Positions 32,171-45,233 of a stretch of 64,000 bases of DNA are shown piece by piece. The translations under genes and the position numbers were made by a program. The stretch's first letter is position 1, and the number at the start of each line of letters is the position of its first letter. The notes beneath the pieces were generated by a model. It was not told the DNA's origin. It did no database searches and worked only from the letters and a program-made list of their open reading frames with translations. The stretch comes from Hydractinia symbiolongicarpus (taxonomy: Eukaryota; Cnidaria; Hydrozoa; Anthoathecata; Hydractiniidae): contig NC_079888.1 in NCBI RefSeq assembly GCF_029227915.1, positions 17,712,001-17,776,000 of the forward strand. Reading direction: 5' to 3'.

Positions 32171-34291
32171 CTTTAATTTTGTCCCAGTTACAAAAAAATT
32201 CGCAAAAATTGATTCCCATTATCTCATAAAACACACAGCAAGCTATTATATTCAATATGGGTTTACCAAATGAAAAAAAGTTCACAGCATGGTGGATAAT
32301 CCATTCAAACAGCGTGAGAATCGATAACGGTACCTTCGAAGGTTTTTTGAATAGTCAAGTTCAAAAAAAGAGAAATAATAAGGAAATACAAGCATAGTAC
32401 ATTTAAAAATATATATATAAAAATTATAGTGGCCTATTAAATGGAGTCACATACGATCTCCACACAACAACCCATTGATATACGAATTAATATGGTTAAG
32501 AGATAATGCAAGCAGTTTAGCTGGTATTATCACCGTCCCGTTGGATGTAGGATAACGCAACAAATGGCACCCTATATACAATACTATTTAATAACATAAT
32601 GAATTTTTTCTTCTGTTTAAGCTGATCTGATTTGCAGAACAGATTATTGAAACATTAAGATTCATATGAAGACCATTAATACGAGGATTAGCGATGAAAG
32701 ATTTTCCACAACAATGGGGATTGATGAAATGTACATAACGGTATATATTAGCGTAGTTGTTTGGAAGTTCATTCAGAGCGAGGACGAAGCTAACAAGGCA
32801 AGTACACTGCAGAGGTATCTGTTGATCATTTGTGTTCACTGTTTTTACTATGTCAACTGTACAACATAACAACATTTTCCCAAAGCTGTAACAGGGAGAT
32901 TGCATAGCTTAATTTCTACCATATCTGCACATAAAATTTAGACCGCGATTTATATTTCATCTGGCGTTCTTTTTAATGTATGTCTTTAATATATACCGAA
33001 TAATCTGAATTTTCATACCGGATAGTGTAACTCCGGTCCATATACGCCGGTCTTTCCTAGTGTTGTGTTCTCCACGACACGGCTTCATTTAGTCTAATGG
33101 CTACATTGATTTAATTCCATATTTTGACGACACCGCATGCGTGGCCATTTCTATTGTAGCCAATTTGAAGGCGTGGGAAAAAGTGAAGGGCGTCCTGATG
33201 GAGTTAATAACTGTGATATGTTTTTTTCCTTGCCGGCTTTGATTTATTCTGTGGTTTTGGTTAAATTGATTAAATAAAAATATTAAGAACGAAACTTGTC
33301 ATTTAGTAAAAATATTAATAAGTAAAAAGCCAAGCTATAATCCATCTTATTAAATTCTGATTATAACTTCAGAATGGAAAGAGGAGAAAGATTAATTTTA
33401 TTGTACCAAACATATTCAGTGGTACGGCAACGTTTCGATAAATGAAAATTTAAAACTTAATTTCCAGGTTTTTTTTCCACTTCTGATTGAATCTCTTCTT
33501 AGTTAAAAAAGTTAAAAAAAAAGTGGAAACGAGGTCGATTGTATACTTGGTAAGACTCGTTATATAGAAGCATTATTTTGTTGCTTTATTGCGGATACAA
33601 TGTTGTCCTGGTATATCGGGACAGGATTATAAACGGAAACATCTTTATTGGGTCAGTTCTCCAACGCACACACCTGCGGTAGTTTTCCTTTTTTAGCTTT
33701 AGGCTACTGTTTACGACGATCATGAAATCAAAACACGAGTCTGTCACGAAGCTGTTATTTGTTTGTTTGTTGTTCTTGTCATTGTTTGTTTGTTTTTACA
33801 TAGGACTTTTTTCGTGTTTCTCTTATTCTGGTATCTTTTTCTCCTTTCATTTTCCGTTCTCAGCAGGAGATCAGTGAGAACAAAAAAATGGACACCAATG
33901 GACATGTAATATCCTGCTCATAACAAATGGGCATGTAATATCCTGTTCATAGCATATTTTAATCCCTACAAACTAAATTGTAGTCAAATACACAGGAAAT
34001 GCTCTCTATTGTTATTCACTATAGTCGACATAATAAATTATAAGCACGGCCCCACTAGCGACTTCGTTTTCAGACTTCTTCATGCATTAAGTACAGAAGA
34101 AGTACGTAGAGAAACTAATTGGTTGCACCAGTGACACTTACTTCGGCGGGTGACGTTTTTCTTTTGTGAGTTTTTCATGAAAATATTTCCACATCGGAGT
34201 AAAATGCGGTTTTCGATCATTGCGCATGCCTAAAAACCACAACCACAAAAGATTCTACAGGCTATTAATTCAACCCGAAGTGAAACACCAT

Positions 34292-34325
34292 GTGAAAAGT
34301 GCGACCGTTTGGTTGCACTTTTCAC
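34292..34325. repeat. Short hairpin, 15-bp stem, 4-base loop
   Basis: GTGAAAAGTGCGACC and GGTTGCACTTTTCAC pair over 15 positions (one G-T pair) around GTTT. Pairing does not extend outward. Function unknown. Confidence 0.7.
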
Positions 34326-37300
34326 CGCAGTTTTGAATTTCACAACGGGTACATTTAACAAGATTTTACTCTTCATTTTTCTAAACTCTTGAAACAGAAG
34401 TTATCAACATGAACGATAGTTTCGTAACGAAACCGCTATTTTAAACATCAAATTTGAACATAAAATAAATTCATTCATTTTTTTTCTATTTAAACTTTCG
34501 GCGTAAATGTTGTACGAACTGTTCCGACGCCATTAGAACTTAATCAATTTCGTGCGGCAACCATCTCCTACGTGACAGGATTAGTGAAATATTACCATGA
34601 ATCTGTCAAAAAAGAAAAAAACACACTAACAAAAGATAATTTAGTTCGACAAAATGAGGCTGCGTTCACATGCTGTTATACGCTTTTTGTATAAAAAATA
34701 CCAAAATTTAAACCAGGTTGGCTATTAATACTTATTTCTCTATTGTTCTAAAAAATAAACCTATTGCAAAGGAGAGCGGTATGAAACAATTTGTTGTGAT
34801 GTTAAATGTTTTATTTTGTTGTTAATTTTGACTTATAATTAAGACTTATTTCCCAACTAGTTTTTTTTTTCTCTTTTTGGGAGGATGATATATATATATA
34901 TATTCGATTCCATGAATTTGGATATCAAAATTATTCATGTCATAAGACTAATATCCAACCTTGATTTCATCTTATCCAATATTAATCAAGTATATTTGTT
35001 CAACAAGTCGCTCACTGATGTAAAACTTGACATTTATGTTATTGGAATAAACGAGTCAAGGAAATTTTGCCTCATCTATAGTTCTAACCATTTTAAAGGA
35101 TCAGTAATTGGATAATGATTTTGCACACTGTGATAAGCATATTTAATCAACATTCTTTAAACTGAAATTTCGGAAATGTCAATTCCTTTTATCACAGCTT
35201 TCCATCTTAATTATCTAATTTCAAATCTTGCATTCGTTTTGAAAAATGCAAACATTAGTCCAGCAGGGAATTGTTTTAAGCCAAACTATTAGCCGCTTAG
35301 CTCAAATTACTTCTGCCTGATTAAAAATCGTATTGCTTTGGTTAATACCTTATCAAAAACTTTAATTGGCTACAATAATGAGGCTGTCCTGACTGCAAGG
35401 AATAACTCACGAATCGACATTTGTACGCTACGTCACGTCCAAAAAGATTTTTTTTTAATTTTTAAGACTCATTCTTTTGTTGCAATAGCTGCTTTTCTAT
35501 ATTTTATTTTGAATTTCAATTCTTCTTGGAATTAATATACCTCAAGATATTTATGATATGCATCATAATATTTCTAATAGCCTTCATGTTTTGCTGATTT
35601 TTCGTGTTGTAAAATAAATTCAATCAAATATTCAACCAATATTTCAAGAATAAATATTTCTAAAAGGGATTTGTCTTCTTCATGCTTTTTTCTTCTCTTT
35701 CCCTACATACAACTTTTTCTGTAGGACTTCTCAAATTATTCACATCCATAAGAATTCTACAGGTTTTGCGCCATGTTAAAAGAAGCTGGCAAAACTATGC
35801 TTATTAACTGAGAGAATATGTTCTAAAAAATTTTCAGCTTTTTCAGAGTTTATTTATTTATAAGCTAGACTTTAACTATGGACAACTATGCATTCGAGTT
35901 ACGTCAATTTAGAGTATTAAGTGTTGCGTTATTAATTTATTTGACGTCATACGTTCACCAGATTTTAGAGAGACTGTAAATTAAGGACGACGAAAATATG
36001 AATCAATTCCATTTTTTTTATTTACGACATGCTAAAACCCAGAGCTGTAAAAGATGTTAAATTCCGTCTGCCTAAGTAAAGGGCGACGAACATTTTTGGC
36101 CGACACACGTTGATCTTACTAACAGCATACAACACACGAGAAGTAGCGCATTAATATCTTACAAATAGCGCGAAATTGACATGAATTACAATGTGATAAT
36201 AAGCTGTGGTAACAAAATTCCGAATGGGATTTTATCCACCAATCAATCGTCTTTTGTGTGTTCGATGCAATCTGATAGCGGTTATTATATCTTTGAAATA
36301 ATCTGAGAGGTCTTTGACCGCTGCACGAAGAGAGGTTGAAGTCACACCAGCTGTGATGTGGTGAAGGAAAACACATATAAAAACGAAGAACTATTTTCAG
36401 TGAAACAAATTTCATGCGAAGTCATAGCTACCTACAGTTTTGGAGAATTAAAAATCTTTGTTAATTATTGTGTGAAAGAGAACAAGAAAAAGGGTAAGTA
36501 TACTGTCAATTCCAAATCATGTAGCTGTCTGCAAGTAACAATTGCTTAAGTATAGATAACACAAAATGCCATTATCTTAATATTATTTATATGACGTCAT
36601 TACTATATAAGTAAAATTAAATCTTATCTCTCGAGTGATAAAAAAAAGTGAAGTAAGTTGGTTAATTTCAGTTGGCACGCAAGCTTTGTGAATGTCATCT
36701 TAACTATCAGCTGGCTTTTAGAAGGAAATAAAAATAAATGATCTATTTGCGCTGATTTTTGGCGAATGATTTAAAAAAGACTTTCTGCCATTAGACTCTG
36801 TACAAGCTTCCGATCTTTTGGACAAAGTGAAGAAATCAAAAAATCAAATTAAGTCCGGTTACTGTTTTTTCGAGTAACAGTTTTAGAATATTTGTTTATT
36901 CAGACAAAATTCTTAAAAACTTGATAACACAACTTTGGTGAAATTATTTAATACAATCTTAGAAAACTATGAAAAACTTGTCGTGGAAAATCTCTGGCGG
37001 TCGTACACATGTCTCATTTGCATAAATATTTCGTGTTTCCGTAGCACAACATTTTTCTTGTGGCTCGATAAAATACGCGTATTAACTATAATAATAGTCA
37101 TTGCTGGAGGGTACGGTCGGAAAAAAATGTTCTTGGGATAATTTCGTTCCCAGGTAACCTTCCTTTTTAACCTGAGTAAGAGGTTGCTTAAGACACCATC
37201 ATAAAATGTGTAAAAAGAGTGCGTATTTATCCAATGTATATGCCCTCATAATATTTCTTATTTGCCTTTAATATTCCTATGGAAGGTTTTTTAAAAAATT

Positions 37301-37375
37301 AATTTCCACAGCCTGATTGAAAATGTTTATACAGGTGCTAAGAATAGAGAATGAATTTAAAAGATTTGTGAAATT

Positions 37376-37465
37376 ATAGTCGTTAACCCGTGAAAAAATC
37401 AAGGGAAATTCGCCTGTCACTACTTGCAGCTACCATTTTGTATTACAGACAGACAGACGTACAGT
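37376..37465 (-). mobile_element. Decayed small Helitron-like element
   Basis: It resembles 15534-15643: GTCGTTAACCCGTGAAAAAATC, then TTCGCCTGTC, GCAGCTACCATTTTG and a (GACA)n tract. The end CTAG has become CTAT and the hairpin is damaged. Confidence 0.55.
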
Positions 37466-38402
37466 GAGGATGATAATATCAACAAAACAAAAATTAATAT
37501 CAGAAGAAAAATATTCTATAATCTCGCGTTACAAATCTATTCATTAAAGTGTCTACCTCTTTAACACTTTATCTTAGGTCTGGTCTGGAGATTACACAAT
37601 AGATTTCCAACAAAAGAGCCATCATATCTCATGACGGAATTACACAAAATTATCCGACTTCAGGCGGACAAGTTGCTTTAGAATGTGTGGAATAATTTGA
37701 AACAAAATAAAAAGATAATCGAGGTAATATTATCACTAAGAGGGTCTCGTTATTTAGATACATCTGATCATAGCCTTCAAAAACTAACGGATTAGCTATA
37801 GAAGAAAAATATGACGTCACACATCTGTTCATCAAAATGTGTGACATTTATGACCATATGGTATGTTTTATCTCGAATTTACATAGCAGCTTTGCTGTAT
37901 GAAACCATATGTAAGATTCATAAGCCACATAAATGTCGTTTCGTCTGTACAAACGACAGCTTGCTCAAAACTTTTTATCGCAAAAATTCATCAAAATAAT
38001 ATGCTTTGTTACGCTACTCGTTATTGTGAAAAGTAACGGTAACGTTTGAAGCTTACGCGTTCGTTTTTTTTTAATAAAATTAGCTTTTGTAAAAAAAACT
38101 CATCACCGGTGTTTGTTGCAAGATGTCGAAGCCATCAGCGCTTACTTAGCTGCTGGGTCTTATTGTCAAAAAAGATAAGACCCCCCTGGGACAGCTTGTA
38201 AAGAAACTTCAGAAAAATGTTCTAGTTATCTGATCTGGTAACGTTTCTATTTGCAATATTTATTTCATGACAAGTTCGTGTGCAGTGGTAGCAGCTACTA
38301 CTAATAAAATTCAACTGTTTTAGGATATCCAGATGCTGCGATAAGTTGCACGGCCTGAAACAGGTGATCAGGCGAGACCTGATTGCCAAACTATTTTTTT
38401 CA

Positions 38403-38962
38403 ATATCTTATATATTAATTCCCTTGCGTGAGTAAAACTGTGAGTCCACGACACGGAAATCACGGGTCACTTTCTTATGACGTGGCTGTACGCTAAAATT
38501 TAACTAAAAAGATTAGGGATGTACTTCATAGAAATCGCACATAAGGTGTAAATATATAACCCGCTGCTAATAACGATATAAATATATATACCCTTATGCC
38601 AAAAAACTCTATGTTAGCATATATATATAGGTATCGCTACATATGAAACGGTATTAGATATTCACAAAGCATACGGACTGTTAAATGAAGTTCCTAGCAT
38701 AAAACGGAAATTGTGTTTACGAAAAAGATGGCTGTTCTTTTTGAGTATTCTCTACTCTTTCATTCAAAATAAATCTTTAAAAAAACATTTGAAGAAGAGC
38801 ATCGTTTTATAAATTAATCATAGCAAGGTTCTGTAAGGTTTTTTTCATGTTTTATTTTCAGTTTTTACTATATTATTGTTGCCAGACATGTTTTATAGCT
38901 AGCATCATAAAAAGCCAACCACCACCAACAACTAGCTAGCTAGCTAGGAATATATATATATA
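38403..38962 (+). repeat. Inverted-repeat segment X
   Basis: About 560 bp whose reverse complement is at about 41052-41619 (X'), nearly identical by eye. It starts ATATCTTATATATTAATTCCC and ends in (CTAG)n followed by (TA)n, directly against the CTAG end of segment Y. No coding capacity. Confidence 0.9.
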
Positions 38963-41051
38963 CTAGCTGTTTCCCGTGAAAGAATCCACTGTATTCCATT
39001 TAATTTATGTAGCAGATATATGTCCATCAAAAAACAAACAATACAGCAGTGCGCATCTTCCATCTGCATTATTATATAAATGACCAAAAAAATTAAAGGT
39101 TTTCAACAACTGCAGTATGTATGTGACGTTTAAAATCTAAATCTACTAAAATTACTTGCTCTTACCATCTGACAAATGCGAAAATTATTCGGAAAAAAGT
39201 TTTTAAAAGCATTTCAACATACATCTCACCCATAAAATTTAAATCACTTAAAACGCCACATATATACAAAAAAGCTGATCAATGTCAAACACAAATCTCT
39301 ATCATTGTATATGTTAAAATCAGTTAGTTTTTTTGCAAGCCCTGCCAAAGGTTGACACAAAATGTGAAAAATAAACAATAAATTTTGCCTAAGTAGAAAT
39401 TTTTATCTAAGGTGTTAAAAAGGGATTGCAAGGATAAATTATAATGCAATAAAACATTATTTAATATATTGCATACGGTCCTTCCTCACCAAACTTTAGA
39501 CAAAATGCCAACAAAATAACGGTGTTTAAATCTAAAATTAATAAAGTCCTTTTAGCAATTTGCATGCTGTTTTACCATCAATAAAATAAACAAAATTTCA
39601 AATCTCACATAGTATTCTGTCACAAATTTTCATAAAATATATATATAAGTCATAATGAGTCATGTTAAACAACAGCAATCAATCTGTATATAAGTTCATT
39701 TTATGTCAATTTTTGCACCAATTTTGCAACACAAAATACAAATTCTAAATAATACTAAAATCTCTTATTTTGGTCCTTCACATACCGGCGGTCTCCCACA
39801 AAAGTTTAATCAAAATGTAAAAAATGAGAGGTAACGACAAAATCAAAGTTTGCAAAATTTAATTATTTCGGTACATATATCTACTGCATATGCCCTCTAA
39901 AACAATATTTTAATCCAAAATGCCAATGAAAAACAGTTTGCAACAAAAATCAGTTATTTCGATAATATTGCATACACTCTTTCCTAACAAAAGCTTCACA
40001 AGCTGTAAAAAAAAGAATGGTTTTAGGGAGTGCTTCTGATTCAACAAAAAAAGTTTTTTTGACATATTGCATCTAGCCCTTGCATATTAAATCTTACACA
40101 AAATTTCCAAAATTATATACGATTTAGAACACATCAAATTTAAATCGATAAGGATCAGTCATTTCGTTATATTGCACGGAGTCCTCCCCAGTAAGAATTT
40201 ATACAAAACATAGAAAAACAAAGCTTGCAAGGTGTAAAATTGAATTCTTCTTCTGTGTATATATATATGGTCCTTCCTCGCAAAATTAACATAAAATGTC
40301 AAAAAGGTTCAGATATAACATCTAACACAACAAAAATCAGTTCTATCAGTATATGTCATGCCATTGTCTTCCACCAAATGTTCCCCTTAAAGTTACACAG
40401 ACACAGCCTGCAAATTAAAAACAACTAAGATCAGGTATTTCGGTCTATTTCATACCATTCTGTTCCAAATAACTTATAAAATGTAAAAATTGAGTGGTAA
40501 AACAGACATTTGCAAAATTTCATTTTTTTATATGCATGTATATTATATGCCTTCTACAACAATAAGTTAATTCAAAATGTCAAAAAGAAGAAAAAAATAT
40601 CTTACAAAGAGTTTAAAATTGAAATCAACAAAGTAGCTCTTTTGGTGTATTAAATATAAGCCATACGCACAAAAGTTTACACTAAATGTAAGAAAATGGT
40701 TGTGTTTAGTAATTCTAAATTAAGAAAAGTCAGTTCTTTTAGCAAAGGTTTTTGCCCACAAATTCTTACATGAAAATGTCAAAACCACAATTTGAAGCAA
40801 ATTAAATTTACATTTTAAAAATAAGTAATTTCTGAACTTTATTTTTAGAATATTTGGAGGAAAAGAACTTCGCAAACCAAAAAAAACCAGGAAAGTGTTT
40901 AAAATTTTCAGGGTTAATAACGTTTGATGGGTTTTGTGGGAATATACTGGGAATCTTTAGTTTAAAGCTAGCATTAGCTAGCTACAGCAGCTAATAGCTA
41001 GTCACTTAAATATAAACTGAAGACTTAGCTAGGTATAAAGAACATGGCTAC
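38963..41051 (-). mobile_element. Inverted-repeat segment Y, Helitron-like, minus orientation
   Basis: About 2.09 kb, reverse complement of 41619-43721. Read on the minus strand it ends GTGGATTCTTTCACGGGAAA, then CAGCTAG followed by T, like the hairpin-CTAG-T end of the small Helitron-like elements here. Its body is made of degenerate repeats of roughly 110-120 bp (TTTACACAAAATGTAAAAA..., TCAGTTATTTCGGTATATTGCAT...). No protein frame. The Helitron assignment rests on the 3' end only. Confidence 0.7.
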
Positions 41052-41619
41052 ATATATATATATATATATTCCTAGCTAGCTAGCTAGCTAGTTGTTGGTG
41101 GTGGTTGGCTTTTTATGATGCTAGCTATAAAACATGTCTGGCAACAATAATATAATCAAAACTGAAAATAAAACATGAAAAAACCTTACAGAACCTTGCT
41201 ATGATTAATTTATAAAACCATGCTCTTCTTCAAATGTTTTTTTAAAGATTTATTTTGAATGAAAGAGTAGAGAATACTCAAAAAGAACAGCCATCTTTTT
41301 CGTAAACACAATTTCCGTTTTATGCTAGGAACTTCATTTAACAGTCCGTATGCTTTGTGAATATCTAATACCGTTTCATATGTAGCGATACCTATATATA
41401 TATGCTAACATAGAGTTTTTTGGCATAAGGGTATATATATTTATATCGTTATTAGCAGCGGGTTATATATTTACACCTTATGTGCGATTTCTATGAAGTA
41501 CATCCCTAATCTTTTTAGTTAAATTTAAGCGTACAGCCACGTCATAATAAAGTGACCCGTGATTTCCGTGTCGTGGACTCACAGATTTAGTCACGCAAGG
41601 GAATTAATATATAAGATAT
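41052..41619 (-). repeat. Inverted-repeat segment X'
   Basis: Reverse complement of 38403-38962. It separates the inner ends of Y and Y', so the order is X-Y-X'-Y'. Its left edge is a (TA)n tract followed by CCTAGCTAGCTAG. Confidence 0.9.
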
Positions 41620-43721
41620 GTAGCCATGTTCTTTATACCTAGCTAAGTCTCCAGTTTATATTTAAGTGACTAGCTATTAGCTGCTGTAGCTAGCTAATGC
41701 TAGCTTTAAACTAAAGATTCCCAGTATATATATTCCCACAAAACCCATCAAACGTTATTAACCCTGAAGATTTTAAACATTTTCCTGGGTTTTTTTGGTT
41801 TGCGAAGTTCTTTTCCTCCAAATATTCTGAAAATAAAGTTCAGAAATTACTTATTTTTAAAATGTAAATTTAATTTGTTTCAAATTGTGGTTTTGACATT
41901 TTCATGTAAGAATTTGTGGGCAAAAACCTTAATCAGCATGCTAAAAGAACTGACTTTTCTTAATTTAGAATTACTAAACACAACCATTTTCTTACATTTA
42001 GTGTAAACTTTTGTGCGTATGGCTTATATTTAATACACCAAAAGAGCTACTTTGTTGATTTAAATTTTATACTCTTTGTAAGCTATTTTTTTCTTCTTTT
42101 TGACATTTTGAATTAACTTATTGTTGTAGAAGGCATATAATATACATGCATTTAAAAAAATGGAATTTTGCAAATTTCTGTCTTACCACTCAATTTTTAC
42201 ATTTTATAAGTTATTTGGAACAGAATGGTATGAAATAGACCAAAATGCCTGATCTTAGTTGTTTTTAATTTACAGGCTGTGTCTGTGAAACTTTAAGGGG
42301 AACATTTGGTGGAAGACAATGACATGACATATACTGATAGAACTGATTTTTGTTGTGTTAAATGTTATATCTGAACCTTTTTGACATTTTATGTTAATTT
42401 TGCGAGGAAGGACCATATATATATATACAGAAGAAGAATTCAATTTTACACCTTGCAAGCTTTGTTTTTCTATATTTTGTATAAATTCTTACTGGGGAGG
42501 ACTCCGTGCAATATATCGAAATGACTGATCCTTCTCGATTTAAATTTGATGTGTTCTAAATCGTATATAGTTTTGGAAATTTTGTGTAAGATTTAATGGG
42601 TAAGGGCTAGATGCAATATGTCAAAAAAACTTTTTTTGTTGAATCAGAAGCACTCCCTACAACCATTCTTTTTTTACAGTTTGTGAAGCTTTTGTGAGGA
42701 AAGAGTGTATGCAATATTATCGAAATAACTGATTTTTGTTGCAAACTGTCTTTCTTAGGCATTTTGGATTAAAATATTGTTTTAGAGGGCATATGCAGTA
42801 GATATATGTACCGAAATAATTAAATTTTGCAAACTTTGATTTTGTCGTTACCTCTCATTTTTTTCATTTTGATTAAACTTTTGTGGGAGACCGTCGGTAT
42901 GCGAAGGACCAAAATAAGAGATTTTAGTATTATTTAGAATTTGTATATATTTTGTGTTGCAAAATTGGTGCAAAAATTGACATAAAATAAAATTATATAC
43001 AGATTGATTGCTGTTGTTTAACATGACTCATTATGACTTATATATATATTTTATGAAAATTTGTGACTAAATACTATGTGAGATTTGAAATTTTGTTTAC
43101 TTTATTGATGGTAAAACAGCATGCAAATTGCTAAAAGGACTTTATTAATTTTAGATTTAAACACCGTTATTTTGTTGGCATTTTGTCTAAAGTTTGGTGA
43201 GGAAGGACCGTATGCAATATATCAAATAATGTTTTATTGCATTATAATTTATCCTTGCAAATCCCTTTTTAACACCTTAGATAAAAATTTCTACTTAGGC
43301 AAAATTTATTGTTTATTTTTCATATTTTGTGTCAACCTTTGGCAGGGTTTGCAATAAACTAACTGATTTTAACATATACAATGAGAGAGATTTGTGTTTG
43401 ACATTGATCAGCTTTTTTGTATATATGTGGCGTTTTGAGTGATTTAAATTTTATGGGTGAGATGTATGTTGAAATGCTTTTAAAACTTTTTTCCGAATAA
43501 TTTTCGCATTTGTCAGATGGTCAGAGCAGTAATTTTAGTAGATTTAGATTTTAAATGTCACATATACACTGCAGTTGTTGCACACCTTTAATTTTTTTGG
43601 TCATTTATATAATAATGCAGATGTAAGATGCGCACTGCTGTATTGTTTGTTTTTTGATGGACATATATCTGCTACATAAATTAAATGGAATACAGTGGAT
43701 TCTTCCACGGGAAACAGCTAG
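41619..43721 (+). mobile_element. Inverted-repeat segment Y', Helitron-like, plus orientation
   Basis: About 2.1 kb. It ends ACAGTGGATTCTTCCACGGG, then AAACAGCTAG at 43721 and a T, again a hairpin plus CTAG. It is collinear with the reverse complement of Y, with scattered substitutions and small indels, so the two copies have aged slightly. Internal degenerate 110-120-bp repeats are shared. No protein frame. Confidence 0.7.
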
Positions 43722-45084
43722 TTTTTAATTAAATTCTTCTTTCTTCGAAATTTTTTTTCTATTCTTTATTTAATTGCAATGTTGTGGCGTTGTTACAAGC
43801 GTAGAGTAAAAAGTCTAATCCTCAGACGATGCAGTCAATCAGAATACTGCGTTTTATTTTTGACCATAATCAGAATATAGAAGGAGTTAATTTAGTGTTA
43901 AGGCTCCATAAAATCCCTGACTTTCATGAGAACGTACATGAAATCATAAAGTGAATCTCTAACCAACAGTTACAGCTAATGCATTGCTAAGAAAGGAATC
44001 ATTTATAACCAGCATTCATTATTGGAAATAGCACACTACAATATCGTCTAATAAATATGAAGAAGGGTGGAATGGAATTGTTTGTTTTTAAACCTATTTT
44101 TTTCCAAGTTTGACATTTAAATGAGACACGCTTTTTCTTTCTTGCCTCACGTTTCACTATAAAAAAGCATTCGGTTTTCTCGAAAGTTTCATGTCTCGAC
44201 CCCTTATGTTTCAAGTTTCTAGATATTCGATTTGTGAGCCTAAACAGAATTCTGTGGATCAACATTTTTGAATATCTTCTCTAATCTTATTTTAATTCTC
44301 TGTTTAAAAAAAAGGAACAAAATGGCGGCAATAAATTTTTGCTTGCGTCAGCACATTTTCCGGACGTCATCGGAAGCTTAAAAATTGTTAAAAATGCCAC
44401 TATCTGCTTAAAATGTAATTACTTTTGTTCTAGAACGAATTTTTACATTCTGTTTGAAGTTTCTGAAAGCTAAATAAAATTTTTTTAACATATCTTCCGG
44501 TTTTCACATGGATCGAATAAAAAATTGCCAAAAATTGTCCGAAAATCCGTTTTTTTTCGACTTTCGGGTAAAATCAGGGTTGAGCAGCAGGGTTGAAAAA
44601 AAACAATAGCATTTTAGTAAACGCTGCAACAGTATTGAAAACAGATTCTTCATAACAACATAAATATACGAACAAAACTAAGAAGGTATAACAACACGAA
44701 ATGAAAATAGAGCATTGATTTTATATGTTTTTCTTACTGTAAAGATTTGTTTACTTGTGGTGAATGACAAGCGATGTACTCATCAAAATGGCGTCATATC
44801 AACACAAAAACTTTTTTGCAATGTTTATTGTTTTACGTAAAGTTAAGTTATTGTTAACTCGTTATCAATGATTACTTCAGACAATATTTGAACCAGACAT
44901 TTGTTTGTGAAATAGATTGTTTTTTTTTTTTTAGGTATTCAAATAGGAAACTATTTAATTTTAGCTGATTTGTCATAAAAGGTCTTTAAGATAGAAGTGA
45001 CTACACACATGTCAAAAAATTGCAACAACGAACAATTCTTTTTATAGAAATCATTGCACCTCAATTTTCTACATTTTAAAAACA
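43722..45084. other. Non-coding stretch
   Basis: AT-rich with no recognised gene. The piece around 44300-44600 contains GTCATCGGAAGC and long T or A runs and looks like old repeat sequence. Confidence 0.4.
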
Positions 45085-45233
45085 TCTATATTGTAATACC
45101 CGTATACGTCTGTCTGTCTGTCTGTCTGTCTGCCTGTCACGCAAAATGGTAGCTTAGCTGCGCAATAGCGAGAAGGACGCAATGCGGTATAAAAAGGACG
45201 GGCGAACCCGTGGATTCACGGGCTAACGACTAG
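45085..45233 (+). mobile_element. Small Helitron-like element
   Basis: It starts TCTATATTGTAATACCCGTA, has (GTCT)n then GCAAAATGGTAGCTTAGCTG, and ends with hairpin CCCGTGGATTCACGGG, CTAACGACTAG. It sits between A (45084) and T (45234), the A/T target of Helitrons. It is the best-preserved member of the family in this window. Confidence 0.82.

Larger units (their letters stand above)
32171..38402. other. Gene-poor stretch, about 6.2 kb
   Basis: No gene could be supported. Seen within it: a 34-base hairpin at 34292-34325, a TGACGTCA plus TATATAA pair at 36592-36610 with no gene attached, and a decayed small Helitron-like element at about 37376-37465. Frames of 60-105 codons here have no family resemblance. 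Confidence 0.45.

Noticed and set aside
36119-36415. 98-codon minus-strand Cys/Ser-rich frame
   Set aside because: No signal peptide, domain pattern or neighbouring exon was found.
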